NCBI RefSeq assembly: GCF_004114915.1
Contig: NZ_CP022220.1
Location: 124,001 to 188,000, forward strand
DNA from: Bradyrhizobium guangxiense
Lineage (GTDB): Bacteria > Pseudomonadota > Alphaproteobacteria > Rhizobiales > Xanthobacteraceae
Reading direction: 5' to 3'
Length of the DNA: 64,000 nt
Positions within the stretch are counted from its first letter, which is position 1, and each line of letters opens with the position of its first letter. The notes beneath the pieces were generated by a model. The model saw only the letters and a list, made by a program, of their open reading frames with translations, was not told the DNA's origin and made no database searches. This document shows positions 56,225 through 64,000 of this stretch, piece by piece. A program made the translations under genes and the position numbers.

Positions 56225-57631
56225 CTACTCATCCAGAAGGCTATCGACTTCCGACCACTGCACAGTTTCGAGTTTCATCAGCATATTCCAAAGATCCCTG
56301 GCTTTCGGCTTTCCAACAGAAAGCGCTGCACACGTTTCGAATTTTCGTCGGAGCCTTTCAGGCGGAGCCGGATATTGATGGTTGCCGACCGCCACGCTTT
56401 GCCGCTTGAGATGGATCTTCCCCGACTTGTGAACCGCTTCGATTTCGGTAAAGGCGGCTCCTTTGGTATAGACCTTTTCGAACTGCTCCTTGGTTGACAG
56501 GTCGGGATGAACATAGGCATTGACTTTGCCCATGCGGCCGCGGATCTCATTTCCGGCAACGGACTGGTCGGAAAAACTCCCAAGCGTTACGTCGCCATGC
56601 GCCAATGCCGCCGCTATGCAATACGGGATGCTGAACCTCGCCTGCAGTGCATCTTTCGGATCGTTGTATCGCATTAAATTCAAAGCATGGTAGCTGACGC
56701 CCACATTGATGACCTCGAGGTCGTCCGCCACGATTTCGCCACTCGCAATACCCTCCGTTACAAGATCCAGGGCCGGATGTACAAGCGAGCATGTCGGATA
56801 AAGCTTGGGGTTATTGCGGATGAGTTCGAGGGATAGGCCAAGATCGCGGATTGCTTCGTCCGCGTTCAGCTTTTCTGGATCTGTAAAGAGATCGAAAAAC
56901 CCCTCGTGCCCCTCGATCGCATTAGGGCTTGATCGCATTCCGGCCTTAGCAAGTTTGGCGGCAAGGACGCCGTTCTGCGCTGCGAATCCTGCATGTAGCG
57001 GTTTGGTCATGTATCCGAAGTTTTGACGTAATCCAGATGCAAGCGAGGCTGCAATTCCGAAGGCTTCTAGCATGAGCTTGCCATCAAGCCCCAACAGGTT
57101 TCCGGCGGCAGCGGCAGCTCCGAATGTCCCGAGCGAGGAAGTTGTGTGCCAGCCACGACCATTGTGTTCATAGGTTACGGCGATGCCGAGACGGCCTTCC
57201 ATCTCGACACCGGCCGCATAGGCCGCAATGATATCTGCACCCGAAGCTGCCAGTTCGTCTGCGAGCGCAAGGATAGCGGGCAATACTGGGGCGGATGGAT
57301 GCCCCACCATCGCATAATTACCGTCGTCGAAGTCATGCGCATGAGCCATAGCGCCATTGGCCAGAGCAGCATTTCGAGCTGTCGTTCGCAGCGCAGTATT
57401 CCAGACACGTGCCTTTCCTGGTTCTTCGGCGAAGAACCCGCCCATGACTCCCGCAACTTCCTCAGCTTTCGCCGCTAGGGCAACAGACAACGTGTCGGCA
57501 ATGCCCCTCTTTGCGGCCTCGACGGCGGCAGCGGACATTGATTCGAACTTCAGCTCCGCGCAGAAGTCAGCAAGGATGCGGCCGACTTCCGGTCGCTGCT
57601 TTTGAGAGTCTGACGCTCTTTTCGCGTTCAT
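56225..57631 (-). CDS. MmgE/PrpD family protein
   Basis: 468 residues, full family length. Characteristic stretches are GIADTLSVALAAKAEEVAGV, NGAMAHAHDFDDGNYAMVGH PSAP, and SSLGTFGAAAAAGNLLGLDG. The family includes 2-methylcitrate dehydratase and cis-aconitate decarboxylase-like enzymes acting on hydroxy or carboxylic acids. In this cluster it probably processes a carboxylated intermediate; exact substrate unknown. Separated from gntR by 162 bases and likely under its control. Confidence 0.83.
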   Translation of the reverse strand: MNAKRASDSQKQRPEVGRILADFCAELKFESMSAAAVEAAKRGIADTLSVALAAKAEEVAGVMGGFFAEEPGKARVWNTALRTTARNAALANGAMAHAHDFDDGNYAMVGHPSAPVLPAILALADELAASGADIIAAYAAGVEMEGRLGIAVTYEHNGRGWHTTSSLGTFGAAAAAGNLLGLDGKLMLEAFGIAASLASGLRQNFGYMTKPLHAGFAAQNGVLAAKLAKAGMRSSPNAIEGHEGFFDLFTDPEKLNADEAIRDLGLSLELIRNNPKLYPTCSLVHPALDLVTEGIASGEIVADDLEVINVGVSYHALNLMRYNDPKDALQARFSIPYCIAAALAHGDVTLGSFSDQSVAGNEIRGRMGKVNAYVHPDLSTKEQFEKVYTKGAAFTEIEAVHKSGKIHLKRQSVAVGNHQYPAPPERLRRKFETCAALSVGKPKARDLWNMLMKLETVQWSEVDSLLDE

Positions 57632-57835
57632 TTTGCTTCCTTTTGCTTATCTATCGATTATGCCGACCAGACGTTTTTGTCCGGCCAATTCGGTTCGAGC
57701 TCGATTGGCATAGGTCCGCCATTTTTCAAATCGCGCCTTCGGTGCGCGGCAGCGCGATCCGGCCGCTTACGCATCCAGTTCGGCGAGAATTCGCCGTACA
57801 CTTTCGAACCTCCCAATCGTCTTGCGATCCCAAAT

Positions 57836-58657
57836 CTAACTTTTTCTTAGTTCGACACTCCGTCGATACGCAGCGCTGGTTGCAGCGCGTACTATCTTGG
57901 GAAGGGCCCCCTCACGCTCCATTTCGATCACGCCAGCCTCAGTGGTCCCTCCCGGACTTATGACGGCTCGCTTGAGCTCGGAAGGCGAGCGCGGATCAGC
58001 TGCTAACATCGCCGCCGAACCCAACATCGTCTGCGCAACGAGCAACTGAGCGAATTCTGTATCAAAATCCAGCCTCGCCAGCCGCTTGCGCCGCTGCTCA
58101 GCAAAAGCGAAAATATAGCGAGGCGCGCAGGCGTAGAACGGCATAGCCTTGTCAATCAATGCCGCGTCCACCACCCATTCAAATTTGCCGACTGGCGCGA
58201 AGACTTGCTCTACGGCCGTTTTTGCCGAGATTGGAAACGTCTGCCCGGTTACGCCGAGGCTCGTCCCTTGACCAACAAACGCAGGAAGGTTGGGCATAAC
58301 GCGCGCCACTCTCGCACTGCCGCATACCTCCATTAATCGCCCAAGCGGCATGCCGGCCATAACCGAAAGAACCGGACTCTCGGCCAGCAAGCGTCGATGT
58401 CCATCAGAGAAAGTTGCAACATTCTGCGGCTTCACCGCCAATACGAGCAGATCGTAGCCTGATGATGAACTCGGAGCGTCCGGCAAGATTGATACGCCTT
58501 GAAGACCACGCACAGCGTCTTCCACTCGGCCGACATCCGGATCAACCAAGATCAATTTTAAATTAGGTAGTGCTTGGCGTACTCCTCGGATAAGAGCCGA
58601 ACCCATATTTCCCCCGCCGAAGAACAGCAGTCGAGTGGACTCCTTCATCACCACCAT
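57836..58657 (-). CDS. ProC-like pyrroline-5-carboxylate reductase family enzyme
   Basis: 273 residues from ATG 58657 (MVVMKESTRLLFFGGGNMGS), where AGGATAGGGAA precedes. The Rossmann start is LLFFGGGNMGSALIRGV, and DLLVLAVKPQNVA, ARVMPNLPAFVGQG and ISPGGTTEAGVIEM (the P5CR signature) are all present. It reduces a cyclic imino acid such as pyrroline-5-carboxylate with NAD(P)H, or acts on a related compound. Thirty bases after the FAD oxidoreductase. The housekeeping proC is expected elsewhere; this one likely serves the catabolic route. Confidence 0.83.
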   Translation of the reverse strand: MVVMKESTRLLFFGGGNMGSALIRGVRQALPNLKLILVDPDVGRVEDAVRGLQGVSILPDAPSSSSGYDLLVLAVKPQNVATFSDGHRRLLAESPVLSVMAGMPLGRLMEVCGSARVARVMPNLPAFVGQGTSLGVTGQTFPISAKTAVEQVFAPVGKFEWVVDAALIDKAMPFYACAPRYIFAFAEQRRKRLARLDFDTEFAQLLVAQTMLGSAAMLAADPRSPSELKRAVISPGGTTEAGVIEMEREGALPKIVRAATSAAYRRSVELRKS

Positions 58658-58686
58658 TTCCCTATCCTGCTGGTCCAACTTTGAGA

Positions 58687-60003
58687 TCAGGTTGCATCTG
58701 CACCGGCACGGAATTCCTCGTACATTGCCGTGCCACGCACGCCGACGAATCTGAATGGCTCGGGCGGCAGCCATCCGGGACGGCCGAGCGGTCCAGTCAC
58801 CGTTTCTTGTGCGACTTTGCCGGCGACTAGTTCGGCAAGACGGCGCCCCAATGCGGTACCTTTCGCGACACCAGAGCCGTTATAGCCGGCACTTATAAAA
58901 AGCCCCTGCTCCAGCTCTCCCCAAAATGGAGCGCCTCCACGCGTGACGTCGGTAACTCCGCCCCATACGTATTCGAAGTCGATATCCGCAAGATGCGGAT
59001 AACGACGGCGAAACCGATCGAGCAATCTTCGTCGGATTACGCTCTCCTTGAGCTCGGCCTCATAGGAATAGAGGCTGCGGATCATACAGCGTCCGTCGGA
59101 AAGTCTACGAAGGGTGCTACCACCGGCCCGTTGGGCCGACGTCATGCCCCATTCCGGAAGACTACCGAGCAGACGTGCCCTGTTGCCCAGCCTTTCCGTC
59201 ACGCCCACATAAGTAAATAAGGAAACCAACCGATCTTTGCCGTATCCCAGCAGCTTAACAAAGGCATTGTTGGCCAGGATGACGTTCCGCGCGGATATCC
59301 GCGCCTGCGGACAAGTCAAGTGCCAACGCTCACCTACTTTTTCGATGTTGCTGACAGTGGTTCCTTCATGAAAGACAATGTCAGAAGGTAGATGATCTGC
59401 CAGACCGCGCACGAGCGCAGCCGGCTGAAATAGATGTGTAGACTCGGATCGAATGGCCAACCGATAAAAGCATGTGCCGGTTAGCTCTTCCAAAGCATCT
59501 TGTTTGTAAACCGGAAGCGTGCGGCCCTGTGTCGATGCGCTCTCGCTCATTCTCAACAGAGCCGCAGCGGCTCGCTCGCTTACAGCGGCCTTGAACGAAC
59601 CGACCTGTCGAAGCCCGCAATCGATCCCGTACCGGGCCACGAGGTCTTTCAGCCAAGCCAAACCCTCGGCATCAAATACGGCTATGACGTTCTGTTTGCT
59701 TAGAGCATCGGCTGAGGCGTCAGCTCTGCTGGCCGATGCCATACTCACCGTTGGCAGATCGCTGCCAGAAAAGCCGGAATTCCGACCTGAAGCATTCTCG
59801 CCAACTGTTCCGCCGTCAATGATGAGAATATCAGTTTCGGGTTCCAGCTCTTTGAGCCTTCTTGCAACAGCGAGCCCAGTGAAACCTGCGCCTACAACGG
59901 CATGATCGACGCTCAGCTTTCCGTTGAGGGCGGGCCGGCAAATGCGAGGCGGTAGCATCGCGTTCCAACCGCTTCGCATCTGATACGTGCTTGCGCGATA
60001 CAT
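58687..60003 (-). CDS. FAD-dependent amino-acid oxidase-like enzyme (DAO family) 1
   Basis: 438 residues. The ADP-binding loop is HAVVGAGFTGLAVARRLKEL at residues 34-53, with ENASGRNSGFSGSDLP next, as in glycine/D-amino-acid oxidase relatives with the ASGRNGG-type flavin motif. The C-terminal FAD segment GLFISAGYNGSGVAKGTAL is complete. It oxidises a secondary or D-amine. The N-terminus before residue 30 may be a few residues too long. Eight bases after the second oxidase gene, so one operon. Confidence 0.83.
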   Translation of the reverse strand: MYRASTYQMRSGWNAMLPPRICRPALNGKLSVDHAVVGAGFTGLAVARRLKELEPETDILIIDGGTVGENASGRNSGFSGSDLPTVSMASASRADASADALSKQNVIAVFDAEGLAWLKDLVARYGIDCGLRQVGSFKAAVSERAAAALLRMSESASTQGRTLPVYKQDALEELTGTCFYRLAIRSESTHLFQPAALVRGLADHLPSDIVFHEGTTVSNIEKVGERWHLTCPQARISARNVILANNAFVKLLGYGKDRLVSLFTYVGVTERLGNRARLLGSLPEWGMTSAQRAGGSTLRRLSDGRCMIRSLYSYEAELKESVIRRRLLDRFRRRYPHLADIDFEYVWGGVTDVTRGGAPFWGELEQGLFISAGYNGSGVAKGTALGRRLAELVAGKVAQETVTGPLGRPGWLPPEPFRFVGVRGTAMYEEFRAGADAT

Positions 60004-60010
60004 ATCCGTT

Positions 60011-61306
60011 CTACTGTGCGAAAGCCGGCTGGCGTTTGACGCTCGACAGCCGGTTGAAAGTAAAAGGAGAAGGATCGACGATAGGTTTTTCGGAAGTAAC
60101 CAGATCAGCCGTCAGATGCCCGGCCGCAGGACCAATCCCAAAGCCGTGACCGGAGTACCCGCTACTGATAAAAAATCCCGGAATGGTGTCCACTGCCCCA
60201 ATGACCGGCTTTGTATCGGGCATGACATCGATCAGGCCGGCCCAGGTTGCGGCAACTCTCATATTGGCGAATACGGGAAACTCGCGACTGATATTACGCT
60301 GCGCCTGACGAAGATCGTATAGTGATGGCACGGGATCCAGGACACGTGTCTGTTCAAAAGGCGTTTGTTCATCCATGCGCCAGCGCGATTTCTGAAACAG
60401 CTCCGCAAGCGTGCGCCGCCCCAGACGCAGCCGTACATTGTTTCCACCAGTCAAAATCATCGGCAAATAGTCGACGAGATAGCGGAAACTGTCGGGCACG
60501 ATTTCCGTTCGATTCCACGCGCCGTAACCTATGGTGAACCCTCCATCGTGCCGAGTGCGGATCGAAAAATCGGGGCCCTTGATCGACGTTTTTGGAGCCC
60601 CTTCCAACGGGTACGCTCGGACAAGGCTCGACATTGTCTTGAGTTGCGGCAACCGCAAACCCATATTGTTACAAAAGAGCGAAGACCAAACTCCGCCCGC
60701 CAAAACAACTGCTTCGCAAGATACTGGCCCGAGCTCCGTCACAACGCCACAAATGCGTCCCGCCCGGGTTTCAATTCCTCTCACAGCGCATGACACGACA
60801 ATCTGCGCGCCGAGCGCCCTCGCCGCGCTTGCGTACGCAGCAGCTGCCAATGATGGCTCCGCCCTGCCGTCATTGGGAGAATACAGGCCGCAAGCCCACG
60901 GTCTTGACGCGCCAGGCAGCAAGGCTCGCAATTCAGCCCCTGAAACGATGCGAGCAACGATATCGTCGGGACAGGTGTTGGCGAGCCAGCTTTCACAAGC
61001 TTCTGCTTCCTCGTCGCGCTTGAATACCGTCAAAATACCCGTCTGTTTAAAGCCGACACTTTGGCCTAGCTGCCGCTCCAGATCGTTCCAGATTCGCAAA
61101 CTTTCCCGGATCAACGGCATTTCTTGAGCGTCGCGCTTTTGAGCGCGAACCCAACCCTGGTTGCGTCCGGATTGCTCTGCTCCGATAAGTCCCTTCTCGC
61201 AAAGCAAGGTTGGAACCCCTCGCTTGGCCAGGTAGTAAGCAGTTGAACTGCCGATAATTCCGCCCCCTATCACGATCACTTTGGTTGAAGCGGGCAGTTG
61301 GGACAT
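60011..61306 (-). CDS. FAD-dependent amino-acid oxidase-like enzyme (DAO family) 2
   Basis: 431 residues starting MSQLPASTKVIVIGGGIIGS STAYYLAKRG (GxGxxG dinucleotide fold). EKGLIGAEQSGRNQGWVRAQ is the flavin-contact loop and GFFISSGYSGHGFGIGPAAG the C-terminal FAD motif. Related to D-amino-acid dehydrogenase and sarcosine oxidase-like enzymes. Together with oxidase 1 it could perform two oxidation steps or handle two enantiomers. First gene of the three-gene stretch 61306-57836. Confidence 0.83.
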   Translation of the reverse strand: MSQLPASTKVIVIGGGIIGSSTAYYLAKRGVPTLLCEKGLIGAEQSGRNQGWVRAQKRDAQEMPLIRESLRIWNDLERQLGQSVGFKQTGILTVFKRDEEAEACESWLANTCPDDIVARIVSGAELRALLPGASRPWACGLYSPNDGRAEPSLAAAAYASAARALGAQIVVSCAVRGIETRAGRICGVVTELGPVSCEAVVLAGGVWSSLFCNNMGLRLPQLKTMSSLVRAYPLEGAPKTSIKGPDFSIRTRHDGGFTIGYGAWNRTEIVPDSFRYLVDYLPMILTGGNNVRLRLGRRTLAELFQKSRWRMDEQTPFEQTRVLDPVPSLYDLRQAQRNISREFPVFANMRVAATWAGLIDVMPDTKPVIGAVDTIPGFFISSGYSGHGFGIGPAAGHLTADLVTSEKPIVDPSPFTFNRLSSVKRQPAFAQ

Positions 61307-61422
61307 GACGAACCAGCAAAAAGTCAGGGCGAGAGACTTGGTGCATACTTAACTTAGCTATTGGATACAATCAACCAACTTCTGCGTCGAAAGGTGAGAG
61401 GGCGCTTGGATCGTACTCAAGA

Positions 61423-63169
61423 TCAAAGCATTGCTTCGGGTTTTGGCGGAAAATCGCTTCGCGTGGGAACAATCCGGCTATCAATCAGGCGATGCACACG
61501 ACGCAGATCCTTAGGCCCCCGATGTAGACTGCGAAGCGACGCCAAGTTGTCAGCGTCTGCCCGTACACGGCGGCCATGATGACGCAGATATTCGATCCAC
61601 GTTGGCGAGTAGTAGCTTTCAACCCAGACGAGTGGCCGTTCAATGTCTCGTAACAAGGCCCAACGACGGGCCCAGTCACGCAAACGGATACGACGCCGTT
61701 CTCGCATCAGCTCAAGAAAGCGAAGAGTATCCTCGTGGGCAATTTCATACTCTATTAAGACCAAGACCGGCCCCGAATCCGGCTTGATCTCGACCATAGG
61801 CTCGGGCGCTTGGAATGGTCCGATGGGATCGAGATCATCGCCGGACAACGCGTGAAGCGGATATTGAAAGCCCAAGACCGCTCCGATCATCATTACGGTC
61901 CCTGCCGCCACGAAGGCGATCGAAAGACCGTGTGAACCTGCAACTTCGCCCCAAAGCCAGGATACAAGGGCCATCCCGCCGAAAGTCGCGGTCTGATAGA
62001 AGGAGAGCGCTCTTCCAACCACCCACCGTGGCGTGACAGTTGCACGGTGACGTTGAATAAGGACAATGAAATGACCCAACAGGCACCGGCGACAAGTAGT
62101 GCGATGCAGCTAAGGGGCATCGAAGTTGAAGCGCCCAACAAGATGAGCGCGAGCGCAAAATTCGCGAAAGTTGCGCGAATGACAACCTCGTTATTGAACT
62201 TGCGGACAATGGCAGCGTTTGCCAAGCCGCCGCCGATCGCACCGAAGCCAAAAGTGCCCAACATCATGCCGTAGGTTAGTGCCGTTCCCTTCAACGTGTC
62301 TCGTGCAACCAACGGAAGCAGAGCCAAAACGACGACACCGGCCAAGTTGAAGATCGCCGTTCGTAGGAGAACTCTCAAAAGATGGGGAGACACCCTGATG
62401 TAACGAAGGCCGGCACCAATCGCTGCTCCCACATGCTCGGGGGGAGCTCCGGCTTTGGATAGTGCGGCTTCCAATGCAAGAGCGCGCCTATCAGCGGCAG
62501 TGTGAGAAGAACATTCGCAGCGAACGCCGCGGCGGCCCCTGCCACTACGACGACCAATCCGCCCGAGGCAGGGCCAACGCTGCGCATCATGTTGAAGCTG
62601 AGCCCATTCAAACCGACCGCGCCGGCAACATCTTCCTTTGAGATGACATCGCCTATCGAGGCTTGCCACGCGGGATTGTACAGCGCGTTGCCACAACCGA
62701 TTAGAAATGTAAGGGCGAGAAGAAGCCAAGGATCCAGAACATTGAAGCAGATAGAAGTCGCGAGAACCGCGGATACTAACACCATGCCACCTTGTGCCAT
62801 GATCAATATGCGACGACGACTATAATTATCCGCCAGCGCACCCGCTATCATCGAGAAGATCATCACGGGAAGGGAATTCATTGTCTGAACCAGCGCCACC
62901 ATGGCCTGCGAACCCATCATAGTGGCCATGACCCAGCTGGCGCCCACCGACTGCACAAGCGTCCCGAGATTCGACATCATCGTCGCGATCCAGAGCGATC
63001 GAAACGCCTTTTGCTTTAATGGAGACAGAAACAGGGGAACCGGCACAATTGTCTCGGTGATGCTTTTGGCAACACTTGTCGCCTTCGCGATATCAAGATC
63101 GCTAGTCCTCCGCCAAACTGAGAACGCGCGCCCAATTGCGCGCATCGACCGACAGCATTCCGCTTTCAT
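61423..63169 (-). pseudogene. MFS transporter (MFS_3 type) with C-terminal ABM-like domain, two frameshifts
   Basis: Three frames in order. The first (to about 62450) has SLWIATMMSNLGTLVQSVGA SW and YSRRRILIMAQ, the MFS start and loop 2-3. The second (about 62440 to 62040) continues HVGAAIGAGLRYIRVSPHLL and helices 7-10. The third (to 61423) gives TPRWVVGRALSFYQTATFGG MALVSW and ends with VLVLIEYEIAHEDTLRFLEL MRERRRI, an ABM-like tail. MFS_3 carriers are usually exporters or siderophore/secondary-metabolite transporters. The start codon is uncertain (63169 overlaps the next gene). Two indels could be sequencing errors in an otherwise intact cluster. Confidence 0.72.
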
Positions 63170-64000
63170 GCACCGCTTGGCGACGCCGATAGCGGTTATC
63201 GGCCGGCATGCGAGTTGATCCTGCGTGTTTCAATTCCGCTATTAGCCTCTCCAACTGTCCCTGGAACGAAGCATTCCCGCCAGCACCGGGATCAAGGGCC
63301 AAAATGAATTGCCCGGCATTCGAGGTCTTCGCCCCAGGAAAGTTGGAAGAACAATCTTCAAATCCGAAGGTGCCGCCGGAGAGTGCCGCCACCAGAACCT
63401 CGGCCATAAAGGCAAGCGACGCTCCTTTTGCTCCGCCGAACGGCAGGAGCGCCCCCCCGTCCAGTATCGCCGCCGGATCAGTAGTTACGTCTCCGTCCCT
63501 GTTAATTCCGACCCCTGAAGGAACGGGTCTACCAGCGGCAGCGTGCAGCAGGATGTCGCCGTGCGACATGATGCTCGAAGCTTGGTCCCACACCAAAGGC
63601 GGCGCGTTTGTCCTTGGACAGGCAAATGCGATCGGATTGGTGCCGAGCGTCTTTCGCTTACCCTGCCAAACAGCCATATGGCTGCGACTGTTCACCATCG
63701 CAATTGAGATCAGACCGGCGCGCGCCAGGGGTTCCACGTCCTGCCACAAAGCACCAAAATGATGCGAATTGCGGACAAACATCGTCGCGACACCTTGGCT
63801 CCGAGCCATACCAGCAAGACGGTTCGAGAAGGCGCGCGTTGCTTGTTGAGCAAACCCGTTGTCAGCCTCAACCGCCAAACAGCCGGGCCGCGTCTGCTCG
63901 AAAGCCGGTTTAGCTGCAGTATTAATCCAGCCGCTGGATATGCTTGAGACATAGCCGGGCAAGCGATGGATCCCGTGGCTTCTACTGCCGTCGATTTCGG
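63102..64000 (-). CDS. Ldh_2 (malate/lactate dehydrogenase family) reductase, partial
   Basis: At least 299 residues; the frame is open to the window edge (EIDGSRSHGIHRLPGYVSSI), so the start lies outside. Family marks: RNSHHFGALWQDVEPLARAG, NSRSHMAVWQGKRKTLGTNP IAFACP, SHGDILLHAAAGRPVP and GALLPFGGAKGASLAFMAEV. Members reduce keto acids or cyclic imines, including delta1-piperideine-2-carboxylate and pyrroline-2-carboxylate reductases. With ProC-like and amino-acid oxidases nearby, an imine reductase role is most likely. Confidence 0.82.
   Translation of the reverse strand, partial: EIDGSRSHGIHRLPGYVSSISSGWINTAAKPAFEQTRPGCLAVEADNGFAQQATRAFSNRLAGMARSQGVATMFVRNSHHFGALWQDVEPLARAGLISIAMVNSRSHMAVWQGKRKTLGTNPIAFACPRTNAPPLVWDQASSIMSHGDILLHAAAGRPVPSGVGINRDGDVTTDPAAILDGGALLPFGGAKGASLAFMAEVLVAALSGGTFGFEDCSSNFPGAKTSNAGQFILALDPGAGGNASFQGQLERLIAELKHAGSTRMPADNRYRRRQAVHESGMLSVDARNWARVLSLAED

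Noticed and set aside
62791..63019. His-rich forward frame
   Set aside because: Antisense to the MFS gene; composition reflects reverse reading of membrane and Asp codons.
1..64000. CRISPR array, rRNA operon or complete tRNA gene
   Set aside because: No regularly spaced repeats or RNA gene signatures were seen; only a 20-base tRNA-Ser end at 47189.

Overview
The window looks like a chromosomal accessory region (integrative or mobilizable island) of a Rhizobiales alphaproteobacterium, probably Bradyrhizobium-like. The evidence is the high GC content, the types of insertion sequence (IS21, IS66 with a pRiA4b ORF-3 passenger, IS91, a rhizobial integrase-core element), a MobC/relaxase operon, a GTTC-N7-GTTC alphaproteobacterial LexA box, and a tyrosine recombinase remnant beside a 20-bp copy of a tRNA-Ser 3' end. 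No rRNA, complete tRNA or CRISPR array was seen. The assignment comes from reading motifs by eye; no database was searched.

Layout: (1) 1-5.8 kb: a frameshifted nuclease-like gene, a three-gene membrane/M48 metalloprotease operon, and convergent to it a candidate RiPP locus (small Cys-containing peptide plus radical SAM/SPASM enzyme). (2) 6-17 kb: defence genes: an AbiE toxin-antitoxin pair with two palindromic operators, a decayed DUF2130 gene, a SIR2-HerA pair, and an HTH plus PD-(D/E)XK-like pair with its own palindrome. (3) 17-26 kb: mobilization operon (ParB-like, hypothetical, MobC, relaxase) cut by an IS91 fragment, then a sulfotransferase and transposase/HTH/WGR remnants. (4) 26-33 kb: a type III CBASS operon (CD-NTase, HORMA, TRIP13-like ATPase, a SLOG plus TIR/NDT-like protein as probable effector, DEDDh exonuclease) with a divergent HTH-ImmA/IrrE regulator and a PIN gene. 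(5) 33-47 kb: two more AbiE-type pairs, a second DUF2130 gene under a LexA-like box, a broken AAA_13 ATPase, an Mrr-like nuclease, Fic, trypsin-like fragments, a GFA protein and a truncated DncV-like CD-NTase (remnant of a second CBASS). (6) 47-51 kb: the integrase remnant and att-like site, then a coupled three-gene operon (tetrapyrrole-methylase-fold enzyme, 73-residue helical protein, membrane protein) that resembles a split-borosin locus in outline. (7) 51-55 kb: an intact IS21 element between gene fragments, an IS66 remnant and an ABC ATPase fragment. (8) 55-64 kb: a mostly intact metabolic cluster (GntR regulator, MmgE/PrpD, ProC-like, two FAD amino-acid-oxidase-like enzymes, MFS carrier, Ldh_2 reductase) probably for import and catabolism of an amino or imino acid.

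A striking general property is the number of genes broken by a single-base indel or stop codon (about fifteen), while many neighbours are intact. Either the island is decaying, or the assembly carries uncorrected indels. This must be settled before calling the SIR2-HerA or CBASS systems dead. Segments are also duplicated: DUF2130 with its upstream region occurs twice, and pieces of the AbiE pair at 34.4-36.1 kb recur at 8.0 and 26.2 kb.
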